This document shows, one piece after another, positions 42,695 through 49,896 of a stretch of DNA of 64,000 bases. The stretch lies in the NCBI GenBank assembly GCA_958296445.1, contig OY282565.1:2435570-2499569 (forward strand), read 5' to 3'. Below the pieces are notes generated by a model. The model was not told the DNA's origin. It saw only the letters and a list, made by a program, of their open reading frames with translations, and did not search any database. This stretch comes from an uncultured Dehalococcoidia bacterium (GTDB taxonomy: Bacteria; Chloroflexota; Dehalococcoidia; Lucifugimonadales; UBA3495). Every line of letters begins with the position of its first letter. The stretch's first letter is position 1. A program made the position numbers and the translations under genes.

Positions 42695-43150
42695 ATGGAC
42701 CTAGACATTCATGGCAAGACATGGCCCGAAGTGCGAACCGAGTTTCGGGAAATCTATAACGCCGCCGTCCGGGCCGCCCATGGCGGCAAAACCATAAATA
42801 TAATCCACGGGTACGGCTCAACCGGAACCGGCGGCGTTCTACAGGCACGCTTTCGCAAGTACCTGAAAAAGCACGAATCCCGCCTAACCTTCAAGCCCGG
42901 CGAAGAATTGGACGGCAACCCCGGACGGACGGCAGTTGAGGCCATCAGCCCCCTTCCCGACGATGACGAAATTCTGGAAGACCTGATTCTCGACTACTGC
43001 CGCCAGCCCCGAACCCGCGACAAAATAGCCGGCCGGTTCCGCAGATATGGCGACCCGAAAATACGGCAGGCCGTCCAGTCGCTACTGGCGGCCCCGCCAT
43101 TGCTGAACAAAATCGTCAAGTCCGGCCGGGATATGTACCAAACTCTCTAA
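42695..43150 (+). CDS. Smr-domain protein with C-terminal helical domain
   Basis: The 151-residue protein begins with an Smr domain: MDLDIHGKTWPEV (motif LDxHG) and INIIHGYGSTGTGGVLQARF. The stand-alone Smr domain is a nuclease in MutS2-related proteins, typically acting on branched or stalled nucleic acid or on collided ribosomes. The rest (about 85-145) looks like a winged-helix or helical domain (ILEDLILDYC, KIAGRFRRYGDPKIRQAV). It lies 32 bp after the PaREP1-like gene. Confidence 0.85.
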   Translation: MDLDIHGKTWPEVRTEFREIYNAAVRAAHGGKTINIIHGYGSTGTGGVLQARFRKYLKKHESRLTFKPGEELDGNPGRTAVEAISPLPDDDEILEDLILDYCRQPRTRDKIAGRFRRYGDPKIRQAVQSLLAAPPLLNKIVKSGRDMYQTL

Positions 43151-43183
43151 CCACCTCGAACCTAATCCAAAGGAGATGATGCT

Positions 43184-43687
43184 ATGGCCGAAATGCTACA
43201 ACAGGGAGCCCGTTTCCCCCAACTCGACCTAACGCTGCTGGATGGCGGAACGCTGGCTTTGCCCGGCGGCGCCCCCAGCCGCTACACCGCGCTGCTGTTC
43301 TACCGCGGCCACTGGTGACCCTACTGCCAGCGGCAGTTGGCCGCCTACGAAGCCGCCAAACCCGAACTCGAAGCGCTAGGCGTCACCGTCATCGCCGTAA
43401 GCGCCGACACCCAAGAACAGGCCCAAGAAGTGAAAGGCCGCGGCCTGAGCTTCCCCGTCGCCTATGGCGCCACCCAAGCCGACGCCGACAGCATCGGCGC
43501 CTGGTGGTCCGACGACCGGGGCGGGTTCATCCAGCCCGCCGAGTTCCTGCTGGGCCGCGGCGGCGTGGTGCTGGGCGCAATGTACGCCTCCGGCCCGGTG
43601 GGGCGAATGGGCGCCGATGAAGTCATCCATGCCATAACCTCCCGCGAAAACCGCCGCCGCCAAGAGGAAGGCGAAACCCCGGCATAA
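43184..43687 (+). CDS. Peroxiredoxin-like UxxC protein, probable selenoprotein
   Basis: From ATG 43184 (AAAGGAG upstream) to TAA 43687 the frame has 168 codons, with one in-frame TGA at codon 45 (43316-43318). The context is FYRGHW-TGA-PYCQRQL, where AhpC/TSA-like proteins have RGxWCPYCxxQL, so TGA replaces the first catalytic Cys of a CxxC. The rest of the fold is intact: VTVIAVSADTQEQAQE, FPVAYGAT, FIQPAEFLL and GADEVIHAI. Candidate SECIS stems follow the TGA. Known environmental selenoproteins include peroxiredoxin-like UxxC enzymes, so I read this as UGA=Sec, peroxide or disulfide reduction. selA/selB/selC are not in the window. A sequencing error or recent nonsense mutation is the alternative. 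Confidence 0.75.
43319..43344 (+). promoter_or_regulatory. Candidate SECIS hairpin after UGA
   Basis: A stem GCGGC (43330-43334) with loop AGTTG and GCCGC (43340-43344) starts its loop 16 bases after the TGA, within the usual bacterial SECIS spacing, with G as the second loop base. A competing stem is ACTGCC (43323-43328) and GGCAGT (43332-43337). Both are short, so the call is tentative. Confidence 0.4.
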
Positions 43688-43696
43688 CCGGACTAT

Positions 43697-43733
43697 TCCC
43701 CTCCCCCTCCGGGGGGAGGGCCAGGGTGGGGGC
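43697..43733. repeat. CCCCTCCCCCTCCGGGGGG repeat
   Basis: It contains a C-rich/G-rich hairpin followed by AGGGTGGGGGCG. A close copy is at 62537-62571. It lies between the selenoprotein candidate and the next gene and may act as a terminator. Confidence 0.65.
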
Positions 43734-43808
43734 GTCTATCCCCATCGTCTACCCGCCATCACCGGAAAAATCCCCGCGCGCTCCGTGCGCCCCGTAGGGA
43801 AAACCGAT

Positions 43809-44633
43809 ATGAACGAAGCCAACCGGCAACTGGTTGATCTGATGGAGCACGTCTGGCGCTCCATCGCCGCCCTCTGCGACGGCCTGCCCGAAGCGGACTG
43901 GAAAACGCCCACCGACTGCCCCGGCTGGTCGGTGCAGGATCAGGTGTCCCACTTGGCCGGCTCCGAAACCGGCATCCTGGGAGACCCCGACCCCGACCAC
44001 ACCCCCAGCCAGCAGGCCCTCGCCCACACCCGCAGCGAGCAGGGGCAGCGCAACGAAATCGTCGTGGATTTCCGCCGCCCCTGGAGCGGACAGCAGGTAT
44101 TGTCGGACTTTCGCGCCAAGACCGCCCGCCGGGTGGAAATCCTGCGGGCAATGTCCGACGACGACTTTGCCGCGGAGATGCAAACCCCGGTAGGCCCGGG
44201 CCCGGTGTCCGAGTTCCTGAGCATCCGCATTATGGACGCCTGGATTCACGAACAGGACATACGCCGCGCCCTGAACCGCCCCGGCGAGCTGGACAGCCCG
44301 GCCGCCGCCCACGCCTTGGGCCGCATCATCCGCGCTATGCCCTACGTCGCCGCCCGCCGCGCCCAGGCCCCCGACGGCGCCACGGTGCTGTTCGACATCT
44401 CCGGCCCCGCCGGACGCCTTATGCCCATCGAAGTCCAGAGCGGACGGGGCCGCGAGCTGGAGCAGCCCCCGCAAACCCCCACCGTCCGCATCACCCTAGA
44501 CGCCGAAACCTTCGGCTGCCTAGGCAGCGGCCGCTGGCAACCCGACGAAGCCCTACAATCAGGCAAAATATCCATCCAAGGCGACACCGCCCTAGGCCAG
44601 TCCATAGTCCGCCAAATGAACATTATGCCCTAA
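43809..44633 (+). CDS. Mycothiol-dependent maleylpyruvate isomerase family
   Basis: The 274-residue protein has the DinB/MDMPI fold: MNEANRQLVDLMEHVWRSI, CPGWSVQDQVSHLAGSE and MDAWIHEQDIRRAL. The C-terminal ~80 residues resemble an SCP2/sterol-carrier domain. The family isomerises maleylpyruvate or acts with small thiols (mycothiol, bacillithiol). TAGGGA precedes the ATG at 43809; a start eight codons upstream (43785) is possible. Its location among aromatic-degradation-type genes is consistent but not proof. Confidence 0.8.
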   Translation: MNEANRQLVDLMEHVWRSIAALCDGLPEADWKTPTDCPGWSVQDQVSHLAGSETGILGDPDPDHTPSQQALAHTRSEQGQRNEIVVDFRRPWSGQQVLSDFRAKTARRVEILRAMSDDDFAAEMQTPVGPGPVSEFLSIRIMDAWIHEQDIRRALNRPGELDSPAAAHALGRIIRAMPYVAARRAQAPDGATVLFDISGPAGRLMPIEVQSGRGRELEQPPQTPTVRITLDAETFGCLGSGRWQPDEALQSGKISIQGDTALGQSIVRQMNIMP

Positions 44634-45026
44634 CCCGCCCCGCCATCCCCACCCACCCCCACCATTCCCCGACGACGGGAATGGCGGGGGCAAGCAGAAA
44701 CGACGCGGCGCCGACGGGAACGCCCCCCTGCCCCCAACAACCCCACACTCGCCACATTCTCTATAAGAGAAATTGCGAAATCCCCTTATCGCCCTGAGCA
44801 ATCCCCCTTTGTCACCCTGAGCAATCCTCTTTGTCACCCTGAGCAAAGCGAAGGGTCTCACCATCCAAGCCAAGATTCTTCGCTTCGCTCAGAATGACAA
44901 AAGGCCGGAATGAGAGACAACGTAAGTAATTTCGCAATTTTCTACTGCGTTTAATCCAACCCGATTTAGTGCTATGATAGCAGGCAGCGAATCGAGCAAC
45001 GCATAGTCACCCCTAGTCGAGTTGAT
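44634..45026. other. Intergenic stretch with terminal-inverted-repeat element
   Basis: 393 bp without a gene. 44770-44940 is a repeat element (see that entry). 44640-44760 is Pro/C-rich sequence with no recognisable signal. TATGAT near 44973 may be a -10 for the MFS gene. Confidence 0.6.
44770..44940. repeat. Hairpin repeat bounded by 12-bp inverted repeats
   Basis: AAATTGCGAAAT (44770-44781) and ATTTCGCAATTT (44929-44940) are exact inverse repeats at the two ends. Between them are both arms of the dispersed repeat (CTGAGCAAAGCGAAGGGTCTC and GATTCTTCGCTTCGCTCAGA). The arrangement is that of a MITE-like element of about 170 bp. Confidence 0.75.
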
Positions 45027-46466
45027 ATGTTACGCAGGCGGCCCGGCGTTCCCTCTGGCCCAACTCCCCACCCCGCGTCTCAAGCCCGAGGACTGGCGGC
45101 GCGGCTTCCCTTCCACTATAGCTGGATAGTAATTGCCATCCTGGCAACAGTGCAGATTTTCGCCAGCTCCATCAGCATGGCCGCGGGCATAATGCTGCCG
45201 CCGCTTACCGACCCCGTAGACGAGGGCGGCTTCGGCTGGAACGAAAGCCTAGTCACCCTCGGCATAGCGGCCTACTACGGATTCGGCGCCATCTACGCCC
45301 CCATCACCGGCTGGCTGGGCGACCGCTTCGGCTCCCGCATTATGCTTGCCGCAGCCGCATCCCTGTATTTGGTCAGTATGCTGCTGTTGAGCCGCATCAC
45401 CGAACTCTGGCAGTTCTTCCTGTTCTTCGGCGTGCTGCTTTCCCTCACCCAATCGCTAGGTATGGTGCCGCTGATGGCCTCGGTCAGCGGCTGGTTCCGC
45501 CGCCGACTAGGGCTGGGCATCGGCATCCTGTGGGCCGCCGGAGGCATCGGCACCGCCGCCTTCGCCCCCGTCGCCGGCTGGCTCATCGAAACCGTCGGAT
45601 GGCAGGGAAACTTCACCTACATCGGCATCTTGGGCGGAATAGTTATGCTCTGCCTAGTTCCCTTTATGCGAAACCGCCCCGCCGACTTAGGCATCGAACC
45701 CTACGGATCCCGCCCCGGCGACTCGGTTTCCGCCCGCCTTGCCAAAGGAATGGAGCAGCTCCGCATCAAGGTATTCAACCAGCACATCCGCCGCACCCGG
45801 CCCTTCTGGAACCTGCCCCTGATTCACGGCCTCGGCTGCGCCGGACACGGCATCATCCTGATTTACGTCGCCATGTACGCCAAAGACACGGGCGTTTTCG
45901 ATTCCTTGGCCGTCGCCGCCACAATCCTGTCCATCATATCGCTGGTGAGCATCATCAGCCGGTTTGTGACCCCGGTGCTGGCCGAAATCTACGGCACCCG
46001 CCGGATGATGGCCCTTTCTCTGGCCATCCAGGGCCTTACCGTTCCCATCATAATGTTCGGCCCGGCGGAGCCGTGGGTTTTCTACCTGTTCGCCGTCACT
46101 TTCGGGCTGGGCTTCGGCGGCGAGTGGACCGGCTACCTCATCATCAACCGCCAGTATTTCGGCGACGGGCCTATGGGCACGGTATACGGCTGGCAGACCA
46201 CCGGCGCGCTGATGGGCCACTTCATCGCCACCGCCCTAGCCGGGCTCGTGATGTACGTCACCGGCTCCTACATCGCCATCCTAAGCCTGTCAATGGCCTA
46301 CAGCTTGGGCGGCGTAGTGGTAATCACCCTGCTCGACAGCAACTCCCAAGTCCTGATACCCGACTGGGAATCATCCCTGCCAGACGAAGCCCGTCTGAAA
46401 CCCGTCGCGCCACGCCCCACCCCCACACCCGCCCCGGCCCCCGCCGGGGGCGACGGCGACGGCTGA
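45027..46466 (+). CDS. MFS transporter
   Basis: The 479-residue protein has twelve transmembrane helices. The loop 2-3 motif GWLGDRFGSRIMLA and the second-half pattern are those of the oxalate:formate antiporter/monocarboxylate branch of MFS. The first ~28 residues are Pro/Arg-rich; the start is ATG 45027. C-terminal ~30 residues are a Pro/Ala tail. A carboxylate substrate is likely by family, not proven. No neighbour confirms it. Confidence 0.88.
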   Translation: MLRRRPGVPSGPTPHPASQARGLAARLPFHYSWIVIAILATVQIFASSISMAAGIMLPPLTDPVDEGGFGWNESLVTLGIAAYYGFGAIYAPITGWLGDRFGSRIMLAAAASLYLVSMLLLSRITELWQFFLFFGVLLSLTQSLGMVPLMASVSGWFRRRLGLGIGILWAAGGIGTAAFAPVAGWLIETVGWQGNFTYIGILGGIVMLCLVPFMRNRPADLGIEPYGSRPGDSVSARLAKGMEQLRIKVFNQHIRRTRPFWNLPLIHGLGCAGHGIILIYVAMYAKDTGVFDSLAVAATILSIISLVSIISRFVTPVLAEIYGTRRMMALSLAIQGLTVPIIMFGPAEPWVFYLFAVTFGLGFGGEWTGYLIINRQYFGDGPMGTVYGWQTTGALMGHFIATALAGLVMYVTGSYIAILSLSMAYSLGGVVVITLLDSNSQVLIPDWESSLPDEARLKPVAPRPTPTPAPAPAGGDGDG

Positions 46467-46524
46467 TTGTTCACCCCAGCGGACGCAAAGCGCACAAACT
46501 GTCCGTTATTCAGAGCAAGCTGTC

Positions 46525-46697
46525 CGTCATTCTGCGGGATGTCCTGTCATTCTGAGCAATGTCCTGTCATTCTGAGCAAAGCGAAGAATCTCCCGGCTGG
46601 GCGGTGAGACCCTTCGCTTTGCTCAGGGTGACAACGGGAATTGCTCAGGGTCACAACGTAAGTTGCTCAGGGCAACAACCGGGAATTTCGCAATTTT
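46525..46697. repeat. Dispersed hairpin repeat, degenerate left end
   Basis: Repeated CTGTCATTCTGAGCAA units (46525-46580) lead into a full GAATCTC...GTGAGACCCTTCGC hairpin, then CTCAGGGTGACAAC fragments, ending GGGAATTTCGCAATTTTC. It is the same family as at 31957-32350. Only the right terminus is intact. Confidence 0.8.
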
Positions 46698-46704
46698 CCC
46701 TTAC

Positions 46705-48198
46705 TTAATCCCCCTCCAGAAACTCCCGCACGAAAGCCGTAGCCGGTTCCTTGTCGTACAGGCTGTTGAGCAGCACCACGTTGCGGTACACGTCGCCCTG
46801 GAAAAAGCGCTCGTAGAGAATCTGACGGGAACCGAAAGCACTGCAACAAGCGTCCCAAGCCAAGCGGAACAGACGCACCCGGCCCTCCGCTGTGGCGGTG
46901 TCAGTGTCTAGGTAACGGGCCAGCTCATCGGCCAGCGGGCCGGACAGGTCGGCCTCGGTGGGCAGGGCCATCAGGCTGCTGGAACCCATCAGTTGCAGTA
47001 TCTCGCCCATACGCGGATACATTCGGATGAACAAATGGCGGGCCACGGTCAGCGGCATTTCCGCTGGACACAGCACGCCCCACTCATCGGGGGCGGCGTC
47101 GGCCTCGGCGGCCCGCAGCAGCGCCTTGGTAGTTTCCAGTGCCTCGATGATTTCCGCCGTCATCTGCAACATCTGCGGCTGCTGGCCGGAGCCGAGAACC
47201 CGCTGCATCAGGTTTGCCAGCCCCAGCACGAACTCCAGCTTTACCACATTCTTGGTCACCACCTGATGCCCCGAATGCAGATATTGATGCGTGCGGCGTG
47301 ACATATTGTTGCAACGGTCGGGGTCGCCCAGCAGAAACACCCGCTCCCACGGCACGAACACGTTATCGAAAAAGGCCAGCGCGTCCATTTCCTCAAACCG
47401 CGAACCCAGCGGATGATCGAACCGCGAGCGCCCCAAGTCAAAGCTCTCCCGGCACAGAAACTTCAGCCCCGGCGCGTCGCACGGCAACGCAAAGGCGAAA
47501 GAAGTCCGCCCCGGCGCCCCCGTAGGCAGCCGGTGAGAACGCGCCGGATACACCGCGATTTCGTCGGCGATGGGCAGCGTAGCCAGCAGCCGCGCCCCAT
47601 GAACGACGATGCCCGCGTCGGTTTCCTTCACCACCGACAGCGCAATGTCGGTATTATCCGACAAGCTACGCAGACCATCCCCGGCAGGGGCGGACTCCGG
47701 GGCCCGGTTGCGTTGCAGGTTGACCAATGTATGGGTCAGCACCAAGTCCTGCTCGCGCACCAGCTCGTAATAGTTGCGGATGTTCTCCTTGAACTCCGGC
47801 CGGTCTTCCCCGAAATAATCCCCGGCGGCGGCCATCGCCATCAGACTCACGTTGAGAAAGTCGGGAGTGCGCCCCATCATCCCGCAGCTAACCTGCGCCC
47901 ACCGCCGCATCATCCCGCGCCGGGCCTCCAAGTCGGCCGGCGTTTGCGGGGTAATGAACGACAGCCCCACCGGCTCGCCGCTACTGGGCGAGGGATAAGT
48001 CATCACCGGCCCATCCCCTGCCTCAGAGGAAGACGACGGGGAAATCTGCTGAATGTCATACAGCCGGGCCACCGTTTTCACCCCGCCGCTCAATCCGGGA
48101 TGGATGGTCGCGTCCTTAACCCGCTCGCCGCGCATATACAGGGTTGGCGGCCTTTCCTTCAGCCTTTCAATATACTGCTGTCCGTTTCTGGCAGGCAT
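46705..48198 (-). CDS. 4-hydroxyphenylacetate 3-hydroxylase family (HpaB-like)
   Basis: The 497-residue protein has the HpaB/acyl-CoA-dehydrogenase-like fold: YIERLKERPPTLYMRGERV at the start, then MGRTPDFLNVSLMAMA, HTLVNLQRNRA, VVHGARLLATLPIADEIAV, FFDNVFVPWERVFL and HQYLHSGHQVVTKNVVKLEF. The family hydroxylates phenolic rings using FADH2 supplied by a partner reductase (HpaC), which is absent here. GGAGGAA lies six bases before the ATG at 48198. Related enzymes use other phenols, and some members are acyl-CoA dehydratases. Confidence 0.9.
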   Translation of the reverse strand: MPARNGQQYIERLKERPPTLYMRGERVKDATIHPGLSGGVKTVARLYDIQQISPSSSSEAGDGPVMTYPSPSSGEPVGLSFITPQTPADLEARRGMMRRWAQVSCGMMGRTPDFLNVSLMAMAAAGDYFGEDRPEFKENIRNYYELVREQDLVLTHTLVNLQRNRAPESAPAGDGLRSLSDNTDIALSVVKETDAGIVVHGARLLATLPIADEIAVYPARSHRLPTGAPGRTSFAFALPCDAPGLKFLCRESFDLGRSRFDHPLGSRFEEMDALAFFDNVFVPWERVFLLGDPDRCNNMSRRTHQYLHSGHQVVTKNVVKLEFVLGLANLMQRVLGSGQQPQMLQMTAEIIEALETTKALLRAAEADAAPDEWGVLCPAEMPLTVARHLFIRMYPRMGEILQLMGSSSLMALPTEADLSGPLADELARYLDTDTATAEGRVRLFRLAWDACCSAFGSRQILYERFFQGDVYRNVVLLNSLYDKEPATAFVREFLEGD

Positions 48199-48381
48199 AA
48201 CGGTTCCTCCCGGTTCGCGCTTTCGGCAAGCCCGGCCCACCGCCGGCCTGCTGTATACTCTATATTGTGGACGAACACAGCCGGATTGAATAGCCCGCCG
48301 CCCGCAGTCGCCATGATTCCTAGCCCTGCCACGGACTCCGTTTGTTGACAGACCATCCATATCTTTCTAGGATAGACCGAA

Positions 48382-48846
48382 ATGGACAATTCCGGCAATA
48401 AAGCCCTCCGCGACCTAGGCATATTCTACTGCGCGGTATTCCTGGTTTCCCTAGCCGCCACCTCCCTCGCCCTATGGCTGTATTGGGACACCTGGCGGCT
48501 GAACAGCCTGATACCCGCGCTGTCCAACGTCTTCACCGTATCCGCAGGCATCGCCCTGCTAACAACAATCCTCAAAGAGGCGGGATGGTATATGGTACTA
48601 GCCACGATAAAAGCAAAAGATTTGAAAGAGGAAGGACGCAAGGAAGGCCATAAAGAAGGCCACAAGGAAGGAATCGCGGAAGGCATCAAGGAAGGCCACA
48701 AAGAAGGCATCAAGGAAGGCGAGGAACGGCGCCAACGGCGGGAAGACGAGGCTTACGCCAAGTTCGGCGTCGAAGTCAACGGCGTCCTTATGCTCCCCCG
48801 GACGCCGGAAGTCCAGCGGTTCCTGTCCAGCGAGCCGGAAGAATAG
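48382..48846 (+). CDS. Membrane protein with KEG(H/I) repeat tail
   Basis: The 154 residues have two hydrophobic helices (about 12-36 and 42-63), then a helical EGHKEG/EGIKEG repeat tract (about 80-115) and a short acidic end. The repeat tract is encoded by degenerate 12-bp units. Similar lysine/glutamate/glycine tracts occur in Yae1-like or uncharacterised membrane-tethered proteins. It is probably a membrane-anchored charged stalk; function is unknown. Start ATG 48382. Confidence 0.6.
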   Translation: MDNSGNKALRDLGIFYCAVFLVSLAATSLALWLYWDTWRLNSLIPALSNVFTVSAGIALLTTILKEAGWYMVLATIKAKDLKEEGRKEGHKEGHKEGIAEGIKEGHKEGIKEGEERRQRREDEAYAKFGVEVNGVLMLPRTPEVQRFLSSEPEE

Positions 48847-48973
48847 GGATACTTAAAAGGCCGATAGCCCGGCAGGAATCGCGCCAGGTTTCCTGCTGCC
48901 GTTGCCCGGGCCCATACCGCCGTCGCCGGTTCCTGTATAATACCGGCAACCAACCCCCGCCATTGGAGGCCCC

Positions 48974-49345
48974 ATGCCAGTTGTTCAGAGGCCCTACGTG
49001 CCGCCGGAAGACCAGACGCCCCAGGAAGAAACTTTCGCCCGCCCCGGAGACACCCAAGCCAACGAGGGCGGCCCCTTGGAACCCATCACCTTTTACAGCG
49101 ACTCAATGCACATTTTCAGCAGCCTGTATTCCGCGGTGCTTTTCTTTGGCGAGCAGATGGAGGAGCGCGAACCCATCCTGCGTGCCCGCATCAAAGTCAG
49201 CCCGCAGATGCTAAAGGCCATCGCCCTGCTCACCGCCAAGCACGTCCGCGAGTACGAAAACGCCGTTGGCCCCATCACCCTGCCCGAACAAGTCTACTCC
49301 GCCTGGGAGCTGGACGCCGACGGAGGCCACAATCATGCCGGGTAA
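48974..49345 (+). CDS. DUF3467-like protein
   Basis: The 123-residue protein has an N-terminal Pro/Glu-rich stretch, then a DUF3467-type fold: SDSMHIFSSLYSAVLFFGEQ and VSPQMLKAIALLTAKHVREY. The family is short and of unknown function. GGAGG lies before the ATG, and the gene overlaps the next by 11 bp, so the pair is translated together. Confidence 0.65.
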   Translation: MPVVQRPYVPPEDQTPQEETFARPGDTQANEGGPLEPITFYSDSMHIFSSLYSAVLFFGEQMEEREPILRARIKVSPQMLKAIALLTAKHVREYENAVGPITLPEQVYSAWELDADGGHNHAG

Positions 49346-49838
49346 CGCCGCACCGGACAACGGCCCGCCCTTGGCCGAAGACCTGTCCCTGCCGGTCACC
49401 ATAGAGCCGGGCGTAGATTACGCCACGCCCCCCGGCTGGAACTGGCGCGATATTGACGCCACCCAGCCCAACGCCGCTGTCTTTCACATCAGCCACTCCG
49501 AAGTCACCCGCGTGCTGGTGGACAACCTACGACCCGAAGACTGCTCCCCCGACGTCAATTTCGTCATCAAGAGCGAAATCCCCATAATAGTGCTGGACAG
49601 CCTAGACAAATACTGGGCGGGCGAAGCCAAACACCGCCTGCCCCTCAACGGCGTCCGCGTCCCGGTCGAAGCCGACACCATAGCCGAAGCCAAACGCGCC
49701 CTCGCCGACGACCTCGCCGCCCAACTGCGCCTCCTGCTCCTACTCCGCAACTCCCACCAACGCCACATAGCACCGCCCCTGCAAGAAAACCTGCGGATTC
49801 TCTCGGAAAACCTAGAACCGCGCCGCAACCGCGAATAA
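49335..49838 (+). CDS. Hypothetical partner of DUF3467-like gene
   Basis: The 167-residue protein is read from ATG 49335 (GGAGG upstream), overlapping the previous gene. It has a mixed alpha/beta stretch (AVFHISHSEVTRVLVDN, IPIIVLDSLDKYWAG) and a Leu/Arg-rich helical C-terminus. No family is recognised. The overlap suggests the two proteins act together. Confidence 0.6.
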   Translation: MPGNAAPDNGPPLAEDLSLPVTIEPGVDYATPPGWNWRDIDATQPNAAVFHISHSEVTRVLVDNLRPEDCSPDVNFVIKSEIPIIVLDSLDKYWAGEAKHRLPLNGVRVPVEADTIAEAKRALADDLAAQLRLLLLLRNSHQRHIAPPLQENLRILSENLEPRRNRE

Positions 49839-49863
49839 AGGATTCCCAAATAGCGCAAACTCT

Positions 49864-49889
49864 CAGGGGCGGGGTGAAACCCGCCCCTG
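49864..49889. terminator. Perfect hairpin between convergent genes
   Basis: CAGGGGCGGG (49864-49873) and CCCGCCCCTG (49880-49889) form a 10-bp perfect stem with a GTGAAA loop between the DUF3467 partner and proS. It lacks a clear T-tract on either side. The AGGGGCGGGG..GAAACCCG motif also occurs near 12085. Confidence 0.5.
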
Positions 49890-49896
49890 CCATCTG

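Noticed and set aside
43316-43318. TGA taken as a simple nonsense mutation
   Set aside because: The position coincides with the catalytic Cys and the downstream frame is intact, so selenocysteine is the better reading; an error in the sequence is still possible.
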